Assembly: GCA_035048815.1 (NCBI GenBank)
Contig: JAUCBN010000013.1
Span: 5,840,501-5,904,500 of the forward strand
Source of the DNA: Abelmoschus esculentus
Taxonomy: Eukaryota > Streptophyta > Magnoliopsida > Malvales > Malvaceae
Length of the DNA stretch: 64,000 bases
Direction of reading: 5' to 3'
A program made the position numbers and the translations under genes. The notes beneath the pieces are model-generated. The model was given only the letters and a program-made list of their open reading frames with translations, was not told where the DNA came from and did not search any database. Of the stretch, positions 23,370 to 37,600 are shown piece after piece; position 1 is the first letter of the stretch; every line of letters starts with the position of its first letter.

Positions 23370-24330
23370 GACTTGGAGTGGCTCGATGCACAACCGATTA
23401 GCTTGCCAATTTGATGGAGAAAGAACACTTTGGGTGGTTGGTTGTGGAAGCTAAAAGATAAGAGTTGAACACAAGGATTTTAGAGTGGTTCGGCCTTCGA
23501 ACAAGCACCTACATCCACTACCTTAGCTTCTCATTAAGGATTTCCAAATTCACTAAGAATTTCAACCTTTTAAGGCCAAAGGGATAACCTTACAATCCTA
23601 GAGTCAAACCCGAATCTAGCATCCAAAGTTCACAACCGAACTTTGAGAATTCACCCAAACAAGAAAACTTAGCAAACTTGAATCCTTCTAATAAGGTTAA
23701 TGTTTGCAACTAAGCACTCACCCAATTCCTAAGACACTTGAGCATACATTAACATTGAGCTCACAAGTGTTGTCTACCCAAAAGATGAGAATTATGCTCT
23801 AAGACAATTTCTTGATCATAATGTTGTTACAATTGAAGCATTAGTCTTCTCTTGATGCTTGAGGCTTTCTTTTATCATCCCAAATGAGCTTTTAGCCGTT
23901 GGTGGCCGTTGAGAATGTTTTGGAGCCGTTTGGAGCTGATTACAAGGCTTATTTCCTTTTCTGGTGTAGGCGGTATCGAACACGTACAGGCTGTTTTGAA
24001 ACAGCTGCTTTGGGAAATAGCCGTTGACCTGCATTTAAGAACTGGTAACGATACCAGTATCGATACTGCTCCTAGCCGTTGGGTTTTTTTTATAAAATCG
24101 TTTTGACCGTTGGGGGTGTTTCGAAATAGGGTTCGAAACAGAGCATCACAATGGCAAAAAGGTATCGATACCAGTATCGATACCACTGTGATTTTGCCTT
24201 TGAAACCATGATATTGAAGAACAAGTATCGAAACACCTTAAGGGTGTATCGAAACACCTGGTTAAAAACACTTATTTGGTTTCTTTAAATCGTTTAAAAC
24301 ATATTTAAAATCACTAAAAAACATCTTAAA
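23370..24330. mobile_element. Probable retroelement or LTR remnant with TATCGATA palindromes
   Basis: The stretch is less AT-biased than its flanks and contains the phrase TTTAGAGTGGTTCGGCC, a type of sequence common in plant LTRs. It also has repeated 'gccgttgg' words. Short palindromic units GGTATCGATACC and AGTATCGATAC recur at 24049-24070 and 24161-24184, with related GTATCGAAACACC at 24227-24259. No reverse transcriptase, integrase or gag frame is visible. Called a TE remnant by texture only. Confidence 0.4.
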
Positions 24331-26073
24331 TATATTTTCAAGTAGTTTGGACATAAGAACCATTTTTGAAATCTTTTCAAATTAGTCCAAAACTATTTTT
24401 CAATTATTATATCAAAATATTAGTTCTACAAATTTCCGAATAGCTTGTCCTATAAAATCAATTCTTCATAGTCTTAAAGTCCATTAAAAATGGAAGAAAA
24501 TCGATTAGACATAACTTTGTTGTTTCTTTGGTTTATCTTAAAGTCTCGTAGTCAAGATTAAAAACATCAATATTGATATCATTTACTTTATTCGTTCTTC
24601 TACGGATGACTTCAAGTTTGTCTCAAATCTCATTGACATTTTTTAATAAGATGTAATCATTTCACATTCATCGAGATCAAATACATAAAAAAAATATGCA
24701 TAACTTTCGTATTTGTCTAAAATCTTTTGTTTTCCACTTTACTCTAATCTCTCATCTCGAATGTTAAAGTGATATAACCTTCTATTATGTTCATCCATGA
24801 CCCAAAATCACTAGCTTCATCATATTTTTTCAACAAGAATAATGAGCTCCATTAAAGAATGATAACTTGTTGATGATTGAGAGTTTTCAATGTAATAACA
24901 GTGAGAGTAGAGGTTGTTGCTTTGTTTGATATTTTATTGAATTATTCGAGAATTAACTATAGGATATTGTTTAGATGGTAAAGACCTTGTTCTAAAATCA
25001 ATTGTTGACTTCAAATATCTTTAATCAAATCATCAAGAGAAGATGAATTGACTTAAAAAAACTTGTGAAATCATAAAAAAATATATTTAACATAATTTAA
25101 AATATTTTTAGATATTTTGTAAGGATTTATATAAAAAATATAGTTTTATTCGGTGTTTTGAGTGTTGCCAAGTATGTTGAAAATCATGGGTTCAATTATT
25201 ATCGAGTGAAATCATACAACATATTTTTAACTGTCTCATCATCAGTCTATTAATTTTTAATGATATATCAAACAAAATTATATAATTAAACTTATTATTT
25301 TTATTTTATTTTTAAAATTGACAACTGAATTTTTTTTTATGATTAATTTTTTATATTTAAATTTGAAACGATAAAGAAAACTTTCAATAAAAAAACATAT
25401 AATCAATTGTCAAATTTTTTATTACCTTTTCTCAAATATATAACAAAAAATAATTAAGAAGATTGTCATCTATGAATATTAAAGTGACAAAATGATAAAT
25501 GTTTAAAATTTGATGGATAAGAATTTAAATCTCAACGGCCATTTACATTTTACAGAAAGCTAAAGTAAAAAAAGCCAAGGTAAAGAAAGTACTCCTTCAG
25601 GTCAACTGCCAGATATTAAAGACGTTGTCACTGGCCCACTGTATATAAAAAATTCACGTGAATGCCACGTGACTAACCTCTCTCTCGTCGAACAATTTGA
25701 ATTCGGACCTGAGCGCCTTTTCTCAAATCCATTTTAATTTTTCAAATTGCTTAAAAAGTTGTCCTCATTTGCCTTGAGCATTCAAAATTTTCCCCACTCC
25801 CTTCCTTTTGTCTCTTCCGAATTCAAAATTTAACGTCTAACAAATCAAAACCTAAAGCAGAAAGGAAATATCTCGATCTCCTTCAGGTATTGGATTCTCC
25901 TATCAGATTAATATTTTCAATTCATGATTTATGCGTTAGTCGTATAATCTCCTCTGGGTACGGATTTTAGATCTGATGTTTCGATTTTGAGCGATTCGAA
26001 AGATGCGCTTATTATTAATTTTCATTTTTTTTTCCTTTTATTGTTTTGAGATTTAGATCGCATTACATAAGAG
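24331..26073. promoter_or_regulatory. Upstream region and 5' leader of the KIN-4C gene
   Basis: AT-rich intergenic DNA to about 25600. A leader exon ending CTCCTTCAG before GTATTGG (25886/25887) and an acceptor ATTTAG at 26051-26056 suggest a 5' UTR intron of about 170 bases before the ATG at 26074. Confidence 0.45.
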
Positions 26074-29000
26074 ATGGAAAATTCGGAATCCGTGAGAGTC
26101 GCTGTTAATATTCGTCCGCTTATTACTACAGAGCTTCTCAATGGATGTACGGATTGCATCACTGTCGTTCCCGGCGAACCTCAGGTATTCTGTAGCAGTT
26201 TCCCCGTGAATACTTTGAATTTGAAATGAAGTCTGATGTTGAAATCTTAGCTTTATAAATATGTATTATTTTAAGTTTTTTTATTGATACAATTATAGGT
26301 TCAAATTGGGTCGCACGCCTTTACCTATGATTATGTTTATGGGGGAGCCGGGTCGCCTTCTTCAGCTATTTACGATGATTGTGTTGCTCCACTGGTTGAT
26401 GCACTTTTTCATGGATATAATGCTACTGTACTTGCATATGGCCAGGTTAGTTTCGTTTTGTTTTAATGACTGCTTTATTGTTATTGACTAACAACAGTAT
26501 TATATGCTGTGGTTTTTAGACGGGTTCTGGTAAAACATATACTATGGGAACCAACTACACTGGGGAAGGAAGTAATGGTGGGATTATACCCAAAGTAATG
26601 GAAAATATGTTTAAAAGAGTTGAGGCAACCAAGCATTCCACGGAAATTTTGATAAGAGTATCATTTATTGAGGTAATTGACTAAAATATTTCTTCTACTT
26701 GTTTCTCTCAGTGATCTGTTTATTTGCTTATATGCGATCTTTGAATCTGATAGATATTTAAAGAAGAAGTGTTCGATCTACTGGACTCAAATTCAGCTGC
26801 TTTGTCTAAAGTTGAAGGCACGTCTCTTGCCAAGCATACAGCTCCTGGAAGACTTCCAATACAAATTAGGGAAACAGTGAATGGAGGGATAACGCTTGCT
26901 GGGGTGACTGAGGCAGAAGTTCGGACCAAAGAAGAGATGGCATCGTACTTGTCACGAGGTTCTTTATCTCGTGCAACAGGAAGTACCAATATGAATAGCC
27001 AATCCAGGTAGCGTCATAAAGCTTATCTTGTTTTGCCCAATTGGTATTCTGTTTGATTTAGAATAATATGATCATTTGGCATAATAGCAATTTTCTTTTT
27101 CAAATAATAAAATATATGAACAAGTTTTACAACTGGCATTTATCTTGCTTTGCTTAAATTCTTGGATAAGATAATATGAGTATTGTTTACATGTTTTAGT
27201 AATCATATGCCTTGCACTTCTATTATACTTTATAAATTCATTCTCATGTTGTGTCATGTTCATTATTCATTTTGTTTCTAGTCGCTCACATGCCATCTTT
27301 ACTATAACCATGGAGCAAAAGAAGATTGCAAGTTGCCTAAATGGGGTAAATGATGATATTGGTGATGATATCTTATGTGCGAAGCTTCATTTAGTGGACC
27401 TTGCTGGCTCAGAACGTGCAAAAAGAACAGGTGCCGATGGCATGCGCTTTAAAGAAGGTATTTCTGATATTTCATTTTCAAAAGCTTCATGTTTTAAAAA
27501 TGTAATAGGTTCTTATAATAAGCATTGACTTGAAACTTTGTGCTTTAAGTTGTCTAAAACTTTGGCATTTTGTTGCTGCAGGCATTCATATTAATAAAGG
27601 TTTACTAGCTCTAGGGAATGTCATTAGTGCCTTGGGAGATGAGAAGAAGAGGAAGGAAGGAGGACATGTCCCGTATCGTGATAGCAAGTTGACGCGCTTG
27701 TTGCAGGCATGTTTGATTTCAGCATTTTGTTTCAATTAGTAAAATACGTGGATACTTTTGTACAATCATTCAAATCTAGTTGTTTTAATCGGATGGTTTC
27801 ACTTGTTGAAGTAGACCCTGTTCGGAAAAATTGAACATCATAAATCACTTGGAAATGAGTTCATTCTTCTTAGAGCATGTTTTATGAATTAACAATTAAC
27901 AACATCAATTACTAGAAAAAGCGCGCTTCCTATATTGACCAAATGAACACATTCAGTTTCTCTCTTTAGGTCTTTTGGCTGTGGTGATATATGTATTTGC
28001 CATAGATTTTATTGAACTACTTACTTCAGAAGGAAAATGTACTTTTGCTGATGAAGTTTAAATTCGCAGGATTCTCTTGGAGGAAACAGTAAAACAGTCA
28101 TGATTGGTATGTAGTAAAGTGTTTTGGGAGCATTTAATAGCATTGTTGGCATATTACTAGTACCGTGTTTTTATTTTTGAATTTCTTTACCATACGTAAG
28201 AGTGATTTCTTTCTATATGACTGTAGCTTGTGTCAGTCCGGCTGACACCAATGCTGAAGAAACCCTAAACACCTTGAAGTATGCCAATCGTGCTAGAAAC
28301 ATTCAGAATAAGGCAATTGTAAGATACTTGTGTTACATGGTTGCAAGAAGAAAAGCTCTTTTATTGGTGTTATTATTCTTGTTCTAACTTTCTCATCACT
28401 TATACTTGATTAGATAAACCGTGACCCAATGGCAGCTCAATTGCAAAGAATGCGGAGTCAAATCGAGCAATTGCAAGCTGAGCTTTTGTTTTATCGCGGT
28501 GATGGTCAAGCACCATTCAATGACCTTCAGGTTATATCATATAGAAATTGCAAATATTTCTATTCACATTCTTAACCTAGTTGCTTATAGTGTGTTTTTG
28601 GGTTTCTAGATTCTCAAGCACAAAGTATCTTTACTTGAAGCAAGCAATGCAGAACTACAACGAGAGCTTCAAGAACGCAGGCTCACTAGTGAACAACTGG
28701 CCCAGCGTGCTCTTGATGCTCAGGTGTTTTTCCGTTTTCCTTTGAGTTCTCGGATATATACTGGACAAAGGCACTGTGGAATATAATGTACTTTTAATAT
28801 CTCAGGTTGAGAAAGACAAACTAGTAATGCAAATTGAATCTGTTCGTAATGGTAAATCATGGGATGAGATTGACTCTAATCAAAATCAGGTAAGATCTTT
28901 GTCTAGCTATTAAATCTAGCAGTTGATAAACCTAATCTTGTTTGACACGTGCTTTTCCATTATTGCAGGATTTTGATTTGATGAAAACTTATGTGTTGAA

Positions 29001-32000
29001 AATTCAAGAGTTAGAAGGAGAATTGATTCGCTTGAAAAGCATGAACAGCACAAAGCGTGGCCGGTTTTCTGATTGTATTGATTCTGATGATGACGGTGTC
29101 ACAAAAAATTCATTATTTTCTTCTGAAAATGCTTATTTATCAGGCATGTTATGAAAGTACTGACCTTGCAGCTTACTATTCATTATTTTGTTGATGCTCA
29201 AAAAATTCATTAGTTTGTTAAAACTTTTTTCTGTTCATGTAAATGTTCCAAGTGGTATTACCTTTGAAAGTAAATAAATAGAAACACCACCCGCCAAAGT
29301 TATACTTGCTTTCTTGTCATTTTTTTCTCGGTTGTAAACCTCATATAGAAGTTATAATTGAATTACCCTTGAATCAAGTCTATGTTAATCCCTGAATGTA
29401 ATGTTTTTACCATTGATATACCTGATTACTGTAAGAAGCCTCATTGATAATTTTAAAGCATCAATTCACATCTTATCATATTGATATTCTAGTGTTAATT
29501 GGGTGTGTATTTAGTTGGAGAATGTAATCTCTGATACAAGACATTATCGTTTATGTCTTAGACATTTATTTCATTTCTATTTCTCTTCCTAACTATTTCC
29601 AGCTTTGGATGATAAGCCTACCTTAAAGAATGCAGATAAGATTAATTTTTCCTTATTGTGCAGACGAGAACGAGGATAATGAAGCTAATGAAGCGGAACT
29701 TGAGCATTCTTCTCTCCAAGAAAAATTGGACAGGGAACTTAAGGAGTTGGACAAAAGACTAGAACAGAAAGAGGTATATGTTGAGTTTCTTTCTCATTTT
29801 GCATTATTGATATTGGTACATGGAATATTCCAGAGTATTTGTCACTAAAAGCTTTTTATTTTTTAAAGGCTGAAATGAAGCGTTTTGCAAATTCTGACAC
29901 CTCAGTTCTTAAACAACATTATGAGAAGAAAGTTACTGAGTTGGAACAAGAGAAAAGGGCTTTGCAGGTTAGTCTTCTATTTAAAGTTATTAATTAGTGT
30001 TTTTTTCCTGCCATTGCTGTTCTCTTGAAATACTGAATCCTTTTGTTTTTATTTGTCAATCTACAGAAAGAAATTGAGGACCTCAGACATAATCTTGCCA
30101 ATATTTCTTCTACTTCTGATGATGGCGCTCAAAAGTTGAAGGAAGAATACCTTCAGAAGTTGAATGCCCTCGAAGCACAAGTGAGTTTTTTTTTTCTTTC
30201 TTTCTCTTGTCCGCAGCAGCTGCCAGTTTCTAGATTAATTTTCTGCTTTGTAGGTTGTTGAGTTGAAGAGGAAGCAAGATGCTCAAGCTCAACTTTTGAG
30301 ACAGAAACAAAAAAGTGACGAGGCAGCACGGAGACTTCAAGATGAGATTCACAGAATCAAATCTCAAAAGGTGAATCTCATTCCTAAGCTCTCATATTTA
30401 TCTTTTATACTGAAATTGTTTCTGCAAAGTAGGACAGGATTCTTGCAACCGATACCAATGCAAATGTCCATTTTTTAGGTTCAATTACAACACAAGATCA
30501 AGCAAGAATCTGAGCAGTTTAGGTTATGGAAAGCAACCCGAGAGAAAGAGGTTCTTCAGGTACTTGCAAATATGTGATTAAAGTTTACATGTTTATAAGC
30601 AATGTAATAAAATTTTAAAGTTTAATTCATGGTTTTGTTATAGGATATATTTTTTTTGCAAATAACTCTTGGAGGACTATATGTAACAAAATTTTGGCAT
30701 GTTTTAATTCATTGTTTTGGTAGTACTATTGTCAATGGCTGGACCTCTTTAAGCTATGTACTTTTGGCAGTCTGCAGTAAGTATCTAGCATGTTATCCAA
30801 ATAGTAACCATTCAATAATTGATAATATGTGATGTTTTCTAGTAACCTTCACCAGTTTCTTCATGTCAATACATCTTATCTAAGTTATATTAATTTGAAA
30901 TTGAAAATAATTGTATCTTTCGGCTTGCCCAAGTGGTAATGGTGGGATTGGAGGGGTAGAGATCTTATGCTTGAGCTATAATGCTCCTCTTGCATGAAAA
31001 ATCTATTAACAGTAGCGGCTTTAGAATGTTAAAGCTATTATAGTTGTTACTTGTTCCTAAGATTTATAGTCAGCCTAAGTAGATATTTTGTGTTGATGCG
31101 TCTTTGATGATGGATAGAAAGATGAAAGCAAGTGATATATGATTCCTGTTTAAAATTTTGGGAGTTTTGTAGTTTAGATAATTGAAGCAACACTTCTTTT
31201 GATCAATGTATAATTATTTTCTATTTTTCTTGATAACTAGCTTAAGAAAGAGGGAAGGAGAAATGAGTATGAGATGCACAAACTCTTAGCTTTGAACCAA
31301 AGGCAGAAGAAGGTAACTTTTACTTCCGCACAGAAAGCTTTTTATCTTTCTAATTCACTTAAACTTTTCTCACATGTTGCATATGTGTGTTAGGTTTTGC
31401 AAAGAAAGAGCGAAGAGGCTGCTATGGCTGCGAAAAGGCTAAAGGAGCTTCTTGAATCTCGAAAGGCTTCCTCACGTGAAGTTTCCAGTTAGGAGCTTTT
31501 TTGTGACTTGCAGTTTGATTTTGTATTCTTGTAACTATTATTCGATAACAATAAATTTTTCATGTACAGGTGCTGGAATTGGCAATGGTCCTGGAGTTCA
31601 GGTATTGATAACTGCAAACAGAATTGATAAGTTTGTTCTGAATTGCTTAGACAAATTAGTTTTGGTTTAAACATATGTTATCGTATTGTAATGATTGTGG
31701 TTTTATTTCAATTTTTTATGCATGTTCGAAGAGACTCTTTTATGATGTAACATACTTTACTGCTTTTGAAGGCAATAATGCAGACAATTGAGCATGAATT
31801 AGAGGTGACCATACGGGTACATGAAGTACGCTCTGAATATGAACGACAAATGGAAGAGTGAGTTCTCTAGATGGCAGGGAAAGTTTGTTTCAATATAGGA
31901 ATTTGGGTTCAATATCTGTCAATTTGCTCCACATAAGATTTCAACAAGAAAGTGGAATATTTCTTATGGTACTCTTAATATAATGTTGTTGTTGAGTCTA

Positions 32001-33910
32001 TTAAAATAATATTCTGTATGTACTATATATAGGAGGGCCAAGATGGCCAAGGAGGTTGCAAGACTGAAGGAAGAAGCAGAAATACTTAAGCATGGTGATT
32101 TAAGGTTAGAACTTTTTCATTTATATATGCTCTTCATAATCTGAATAATTCTCTGTTTTCTACATATTATCATGTAAACCAAATAATTAAATACTTCCTT
32201 TAATGCTACCAAATGCAGAGATTGTCCTGAGACATTGTCTCCCGGTGCTAGAAACTCGAGGATTTTCGCTCTAGAAAACATGCTTGCTGCTACATCCAAC
32301 ACTCTGGTCTCTATGGCCTCACAACTGTCTGAAGCTGAAGAACGTGAGCGTATATTCAGTGGAAGAGGACGTTGGAATCATGTCCGGTCTCTTGCTGACG
32401 CAAAAAATATTATGAATTATCTATTCAATTTAGCATCAACCTCAAGGTTTCCATTTTTTAACTTATTGATTTGCTGCAACCTTTTGCTTTTGTTATCATG
32501 GATGATAGACACCATGGATCCTGCTTTTTATTTGCTTCAATTAATATCTTGTGGTCGGGTTTTTTAAGGTGTTCATTGCGGGATAAGGAGGTTCTTTGCA
32601 GAGAAAAGGATGCGGAAATAAGAGATCTAAAGGAGAAGGTAGTGAAAGTTGGTAGCTTGGCTCGACAACTTGAGGCACAAAAGGCCAATCTTGTTCATCA
32701 ACTGAAAGTGAAGGTATCACTTGATGTCTGCCGATTATTATCAACTCCGTTAATATGTATTTTGAATCTAAGTTATTAATCTTAACAGAATATAACTGCT
32801 AAGCATTCCATGAAAGGAACCATTGATTCCGGCATCCCTGACTTTAATGGCGGAAGACACAAGTATGAGTTGCGGAAACCGGTAAATTCCACTCCCCTCC
32901 ACTTTAATTTTGTATTGCTATCTACTTGTTGCTTAAAGCAGAACTATTGTTATAGGAACACCGAAGCTCTATGATCTTTACCGAAGACATGGATATATCT
33001 GAATCTGAACATTCAGATATGGATTCACATGACGACGACGATGAGTGGGTGCAGTCGAACAAAAAGCAGATACATAAAAGAGCTTCTAGATCTAGAACTT
33101 CGATTTTGGCAGTGCATCAACCAGATACCAATGGCTTAGATAATAAAGGATGTAGTGATGACGTTACTGAGAATATTGATGGAATATGTTGCACTTGCAG
33201 TAAGCAGTCTTCTTGCAAAACATCAAAATGCCAATGTAGAATAAACGGAAGCTCCTGTGGGCAGTCATGCGGTTGCTCTGCAGTCAAGTGCTCCAATAGA
33301 GAAGCAGAAGTGAACGTTGCAAATGAGGGTGGCTCTAACGATCACCAAAACCTCGCTGCTCATGGTGCAATGCTACTCCAGAATGCATTCGGCGGTGAGA
33401 AGCCAACTGAAACAAATGACGACTACCCTACAAAGCGAAAAGCACTCGCTGACATTGGGAACACAGTGGTATAATTTCTGGTGTCTTGTACAAGACTCAT
33501 TTTTCTTTAAATATCTGTCTTAACGTATTCAGACATGTTTGACACTCATTCAAGTCTTATTAGTGATATTGCTTATATTTTAACAGGCTAAACCAGATGC
33601 TCCAAGGCCTAATCGGAGAAAGAAATGGGGTAAATCAATGATTCAGCTGGTTCCGGTTGCTCCGCCAGAGAACGTTGCAGCTGCAGCAGCTCCTGAAAAG
33701 CCAGAAAATAATGAAGCTCCCAAAAGTGTAGATAACATATTCCCGAGTGAATCAGATACCCTCCCTTTGAAGTTACCAAGAGCAATGAGATCAAATGGCA
33801 GCAAATTACTGAGAGAAAGAAATGTTGATCAACAGGATGAATCCAGCAGCAAGGAACCACCACCCCTGGCTCCAACAAGTTCAGAAGAGAAAGAGAACCG
33901 CCGCCGTTAA
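26074..33910 (+). CDS. KIN4C: Kinesin-4 family motor, KIN-4C type
   Basis: Microtubule motor of 1254 aa from 27 exons. Start positions: 26074, 26299, 26520, 26754, 27282, 27582, 28070, 28227, 28414, 28610, 28806, 28969, 29664, 29869, 30067, 30254, 30479, 31241, 31394, 31570, 31772, 32033, 32219, 32569, 32789, 32956, 33587. Ends, in the same order: 26184, 26445, 26672, 27007, 27457, 27706, 28106, 28318, 28530, 28723, 28889, 29143, 29773, 29967, 30180, 30370, 30559, 31312, 31487, 31601, 31857, 32104, 32446, 32713, 32881, 33468, 33910. The motor has the P-loop GQTGSGKT (residues 85-92), switch I NSQSSRSH and switch II DLAGSE. Long coiled coils follow. A Cys-rich cluster at residues about 1054-1090 (CCTCSKQSSC..CSAVKC) is typical of KIN-4. 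The nearest relative I recall is Arabidopsis AT5G60930 rather than FRA1/KIN-4A. Exons 6 and 12 use GC donors (GCATGT). KIN-4 motors act in cell wall deposition and cytoskeletal organisation. Confidence 0.93.
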
Positions 33911-34693
33911 CCGGTAAAGTTTCCATTAAAACTGGTACATCATCCATCACTACACTGTCACTGACAAGCTTGCATTCATCAGTTTGCTTTCTTTTGGCTT
34001 TGAATCCTTTGGTTTGTGTACAAGAAATTGTCCAACATGAAAAGTTGGAATACTTGAAATGTGTTCATTGATTTGACAGTTTTAAAGGAGGATGCTGTCT
34101 TATTGTGTACCCTATTGACGAGGATATGGCATGCACTAAATAATATTCAAAAATTAAAATTATGACTGAAACAACTTTTCAAAATCAGATTTAATTTTTT
34201 TCGGAAAAACATTTTGGGGCAAAAACTTCATGCCTTTTTATTAAAAATTCAGTGCCAAAACTATATTAACACAGAGTTGAAAAGTAAGCATGATAAAAGG
34301 ATAGAAAAACATACAGTTTTATTTTACAAATTTATTTGTTTATTTATTTTCAGTACAGACACTAGAATGATAACTATGTTCTTCACATCATCTTTAGCTA
34401 GCTGTAACACTATTCCCCTATTACAACAACTTTGAATGAAAGGGTAAGTCCAAAATTAAATGATCCTTCTTTTCAAGAATTATGTTTAAGATTCAAATAG
34501 GAAGTAGTAAAACATGGTGGATTTAACATCTAGCAGTTGATGCCTCTTCTCACAATATGAAGAGACCGGTTTAGCTTTCTGCTATCACTATAAAACCAGC
34601 TGTTTTTACGCAGAGGAACTGATGAAGGAAAGATTGAAGAAATTAAATTCATCACCATATTTGGCCTGTGGATAAATTGAAAATGGGCAGCCA
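33911..34693. other. Convergent 3' flanks of KIN-4C and P450 reductase
   Basis: The plus-strand kinesin ends at 33910 and the minus-strand reductase ends at 34694, so both 3' untranslated regions should lie here. No further gene is seen. Confidence 0.5.
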
Positions 34694-37600
34694 TCACCAC
34701 ACGTCTCTAAGATATCGTCCTTCGGTTTGGAGTTTCTTTACCATAGACTCTGCCTTTGACGAATCCACCCTTTCCTGCAATTTGTAGACGAAGTTTTGGG
34801 ATATTAGACAAAAAAAAAAAAAACTTTCCGGATGTTGTGATTGTGAAATAGTTGACTATCGGTATGAGCATTATTGAAAAACTTGATGTAAATAGAAGAT
34901 TTTGTGTCAAGAGAGAAGGAAATGGAAAGAGACGATGATCGATACCTGATCCTGAATAATAGTGTGCAAAGCGCGATGAACATCTCTTGCCATACCCTTG
35001 GCATCACCACATACATAAAGATATCCGCCCTTAGATATTAGGTTCCATACATATGGTGCCTATGAACCAGAAAAAAAAAAAAGTAGATGTTACAATGCAA
35101 CAACATCAACTACAATTTCTGTTCTTCCAACTATACTACCACTTACTTTATCCATCATTTTATGTTGAACATATTCCTTTTGAGGCCCTTCTCGTGAGAA
35201 TGCAACAATGAGCTCAGATAGGGCACCTCGTTCCACAAAGTTATTGAGCTCATCCTCATAAATGAAATCCTACAAAATTTGCCAAGAATAAAATCCTAAA
35301 TACAAATAGGTAACAGTGAGCCAGTTATACTAAGACATGCCAATATTGTTGCTAAAAGATTTTTAGTATCAGAATCAGATCCTAACCATTCGCCTATTCC
35401 TACATCCAAAAAAGAGTATAGATGGACCGAGTTCTGCACCATCTTCTTTAAGGACCATTCTTTCCTGCAAGCAGCAATTGATTATAAGTTATTTCTTCTT
35501 TTTGCAAAAATAAAAGAAACCCTTAAAACAAAGAGTAACAAACCTGTAGAAATCCTCTGAAAGGTGCCAGTCCGGTCCCAGGTCCAACCATGATAATTGG
35601 AATTGAAGGGTCTGCTGGCAGCTTAAAATTAGATTGCCTTATAAAAATAGGAGCCGAGCTACAATCATTGTTTTTCTCCAGAGGAACTGCATTCTGTTTT
35701 TTTTTCAATATAGGTGTCGGATGTCAGTAAAGCCTAAGTAATGTCTCTAGCACATAGATAATATTAACGAGCTTTGCATAAAAAATGATAAGAATGAATT
35801 ATTAGAAAAGGAAACACAACAAAAGAGATATTATCACTACCTTCATCCATGTTGAACACACACCCCGGTGAATTCTTCCAGTTGGAGTTGGACCATAAAC
35901 TAAAGCACAGGTTACATGAACCCTGTGGGGTACAAACCTGCTCAAAGCAACCAACCTTTGTATAAATATTAAGTATAAGGTAAATACTGCATACGGGTAA
36001 AACAGATAGGATAAATTCAATAACCTAGGGGAGGATGAGATAGAATAATAACGAGGCTGTAATCGAGTAGCTATTGCAGCAAAAAATACACCAAGAGGAG
36101 GTTTTGCAGATGGGAACTCAGCCATAACTTCAAGGAGACTTCTCTGACTGCTGACAACCCATTGTGAGTACTCATCCTGGGCAAAAGGAAGACAAATGGA
36201 ACACGAGCACATAAACAATAAAGGAACATAAGAAACAAGAGTATCAAACATGAACAGAAAAAGGGGAGAAAACAACAGCAGTGCTTATCAACCTTTCCCT
36301 GCGGCGATGATAAGAATTTAAGCCTTTCTGCTTCACTGGGTTCTGTGGCATGAGCAGCCAAGGCAATGAGAGCAGCCTGACCACAAAAACAGTTTCGAAA
36401 CAAAGAAACAAATTACTTAAGAAACAAACGCGACTGGAAGATAAGGTTGAAATCAGCTGGAAAGTTTTTTTCCTTTGATTCAAGAAAAAAGAAATAGTAG
36501 GGAGAGGGTGGTTTACCTTCCGTGGTGGGTTCAAGAGATCTGCATATCGTGCTAATGCTGTTCTAAGTGTACATGGAGTGGCAAAAGGAGGTGGCAATGA
36601 GCTTCCAAGGGGTGTGCCATCCTCATTGTCAGTGTGCATAGAAAATATCAAATCCAGAGGTTGACCCAACAATCTTGCAGCTTCCTCAACAGTCTCGATG
36701 AAATTATCGGCATAAACACCAACATGATCTCCAGTTTCATATCTGGGATAGTTGAAATTATTGGAAGAGATATGGTCATAAATCACATGCCAATATTATC
36801 TATTCTTGTAAAACAAAATCTATGGGACTAAAAGTACTTAAACACAGCAAATATTAATACCACTTTCACAGAGATTGATTCACAGAAAATCAATTATAAA
36901 TTTATAGTAACAAAAATTACAAATCTGTGAACTTACGTAATCCCAGTCCCTGATATGTCAAACTCCAAATGTATACAGGAACGATCAGATTCGGGCTTGT
37001 GCAGCTCTCTCTGAACAGCAACATTAACCCTGTGTGCAAATCATGACAGTGACCTAAGAAAGGAAATAAAAGCAGGAGAAGGGATTTGAAAACCATTGCA
37101 ATGTGCCTCCTATTACCTGCATGGATGGTGGATGTCATATGAAGCATTCCCATTTGCCTTATTCGAGTAATTATCCTCAATGTGCATCACAGCAGGATCA
37201 TGAATCACTACTCTATATTCAGGAATAGCAGCTGTGTATGGGGTAGAAGCAGTGTTTTCATCATCTTCATCTCTAAGCATTTGGTCTAACTCTGGCCAAA
37301 GCAATTCTCTCCTAAGGGAGGAATCAAAAAGTTATAATAGAAAACAATTAAATAAATCTAAAAGAGCACAATATTGAAGTACTGTCCGAAGAAGTTTCCA
37401 TCATCACATCATTTGAGAGAGACAACAAAATGGGTGATGACTATAGAGAATCACTGATAGAAGATTACATACCATGCAGTAAAATCATCTTCAATACATT
37501 GATCATCATCACCAAGACCAACTTCGATAAGACGTTTAGCACCTGTTCACACAAGAAAAAGCCCATCCAGTTAGCGATCATTCTCTCAATCGCCAAGGGT

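Noticed and set aside
29607..29663. Possible extra KIN-4C exon (CTTTGGATGATAAG..)
   Set aside because: It has an acceptor before it but no usable donor in phase; exon 12 to exon 13 joins correctly without it.
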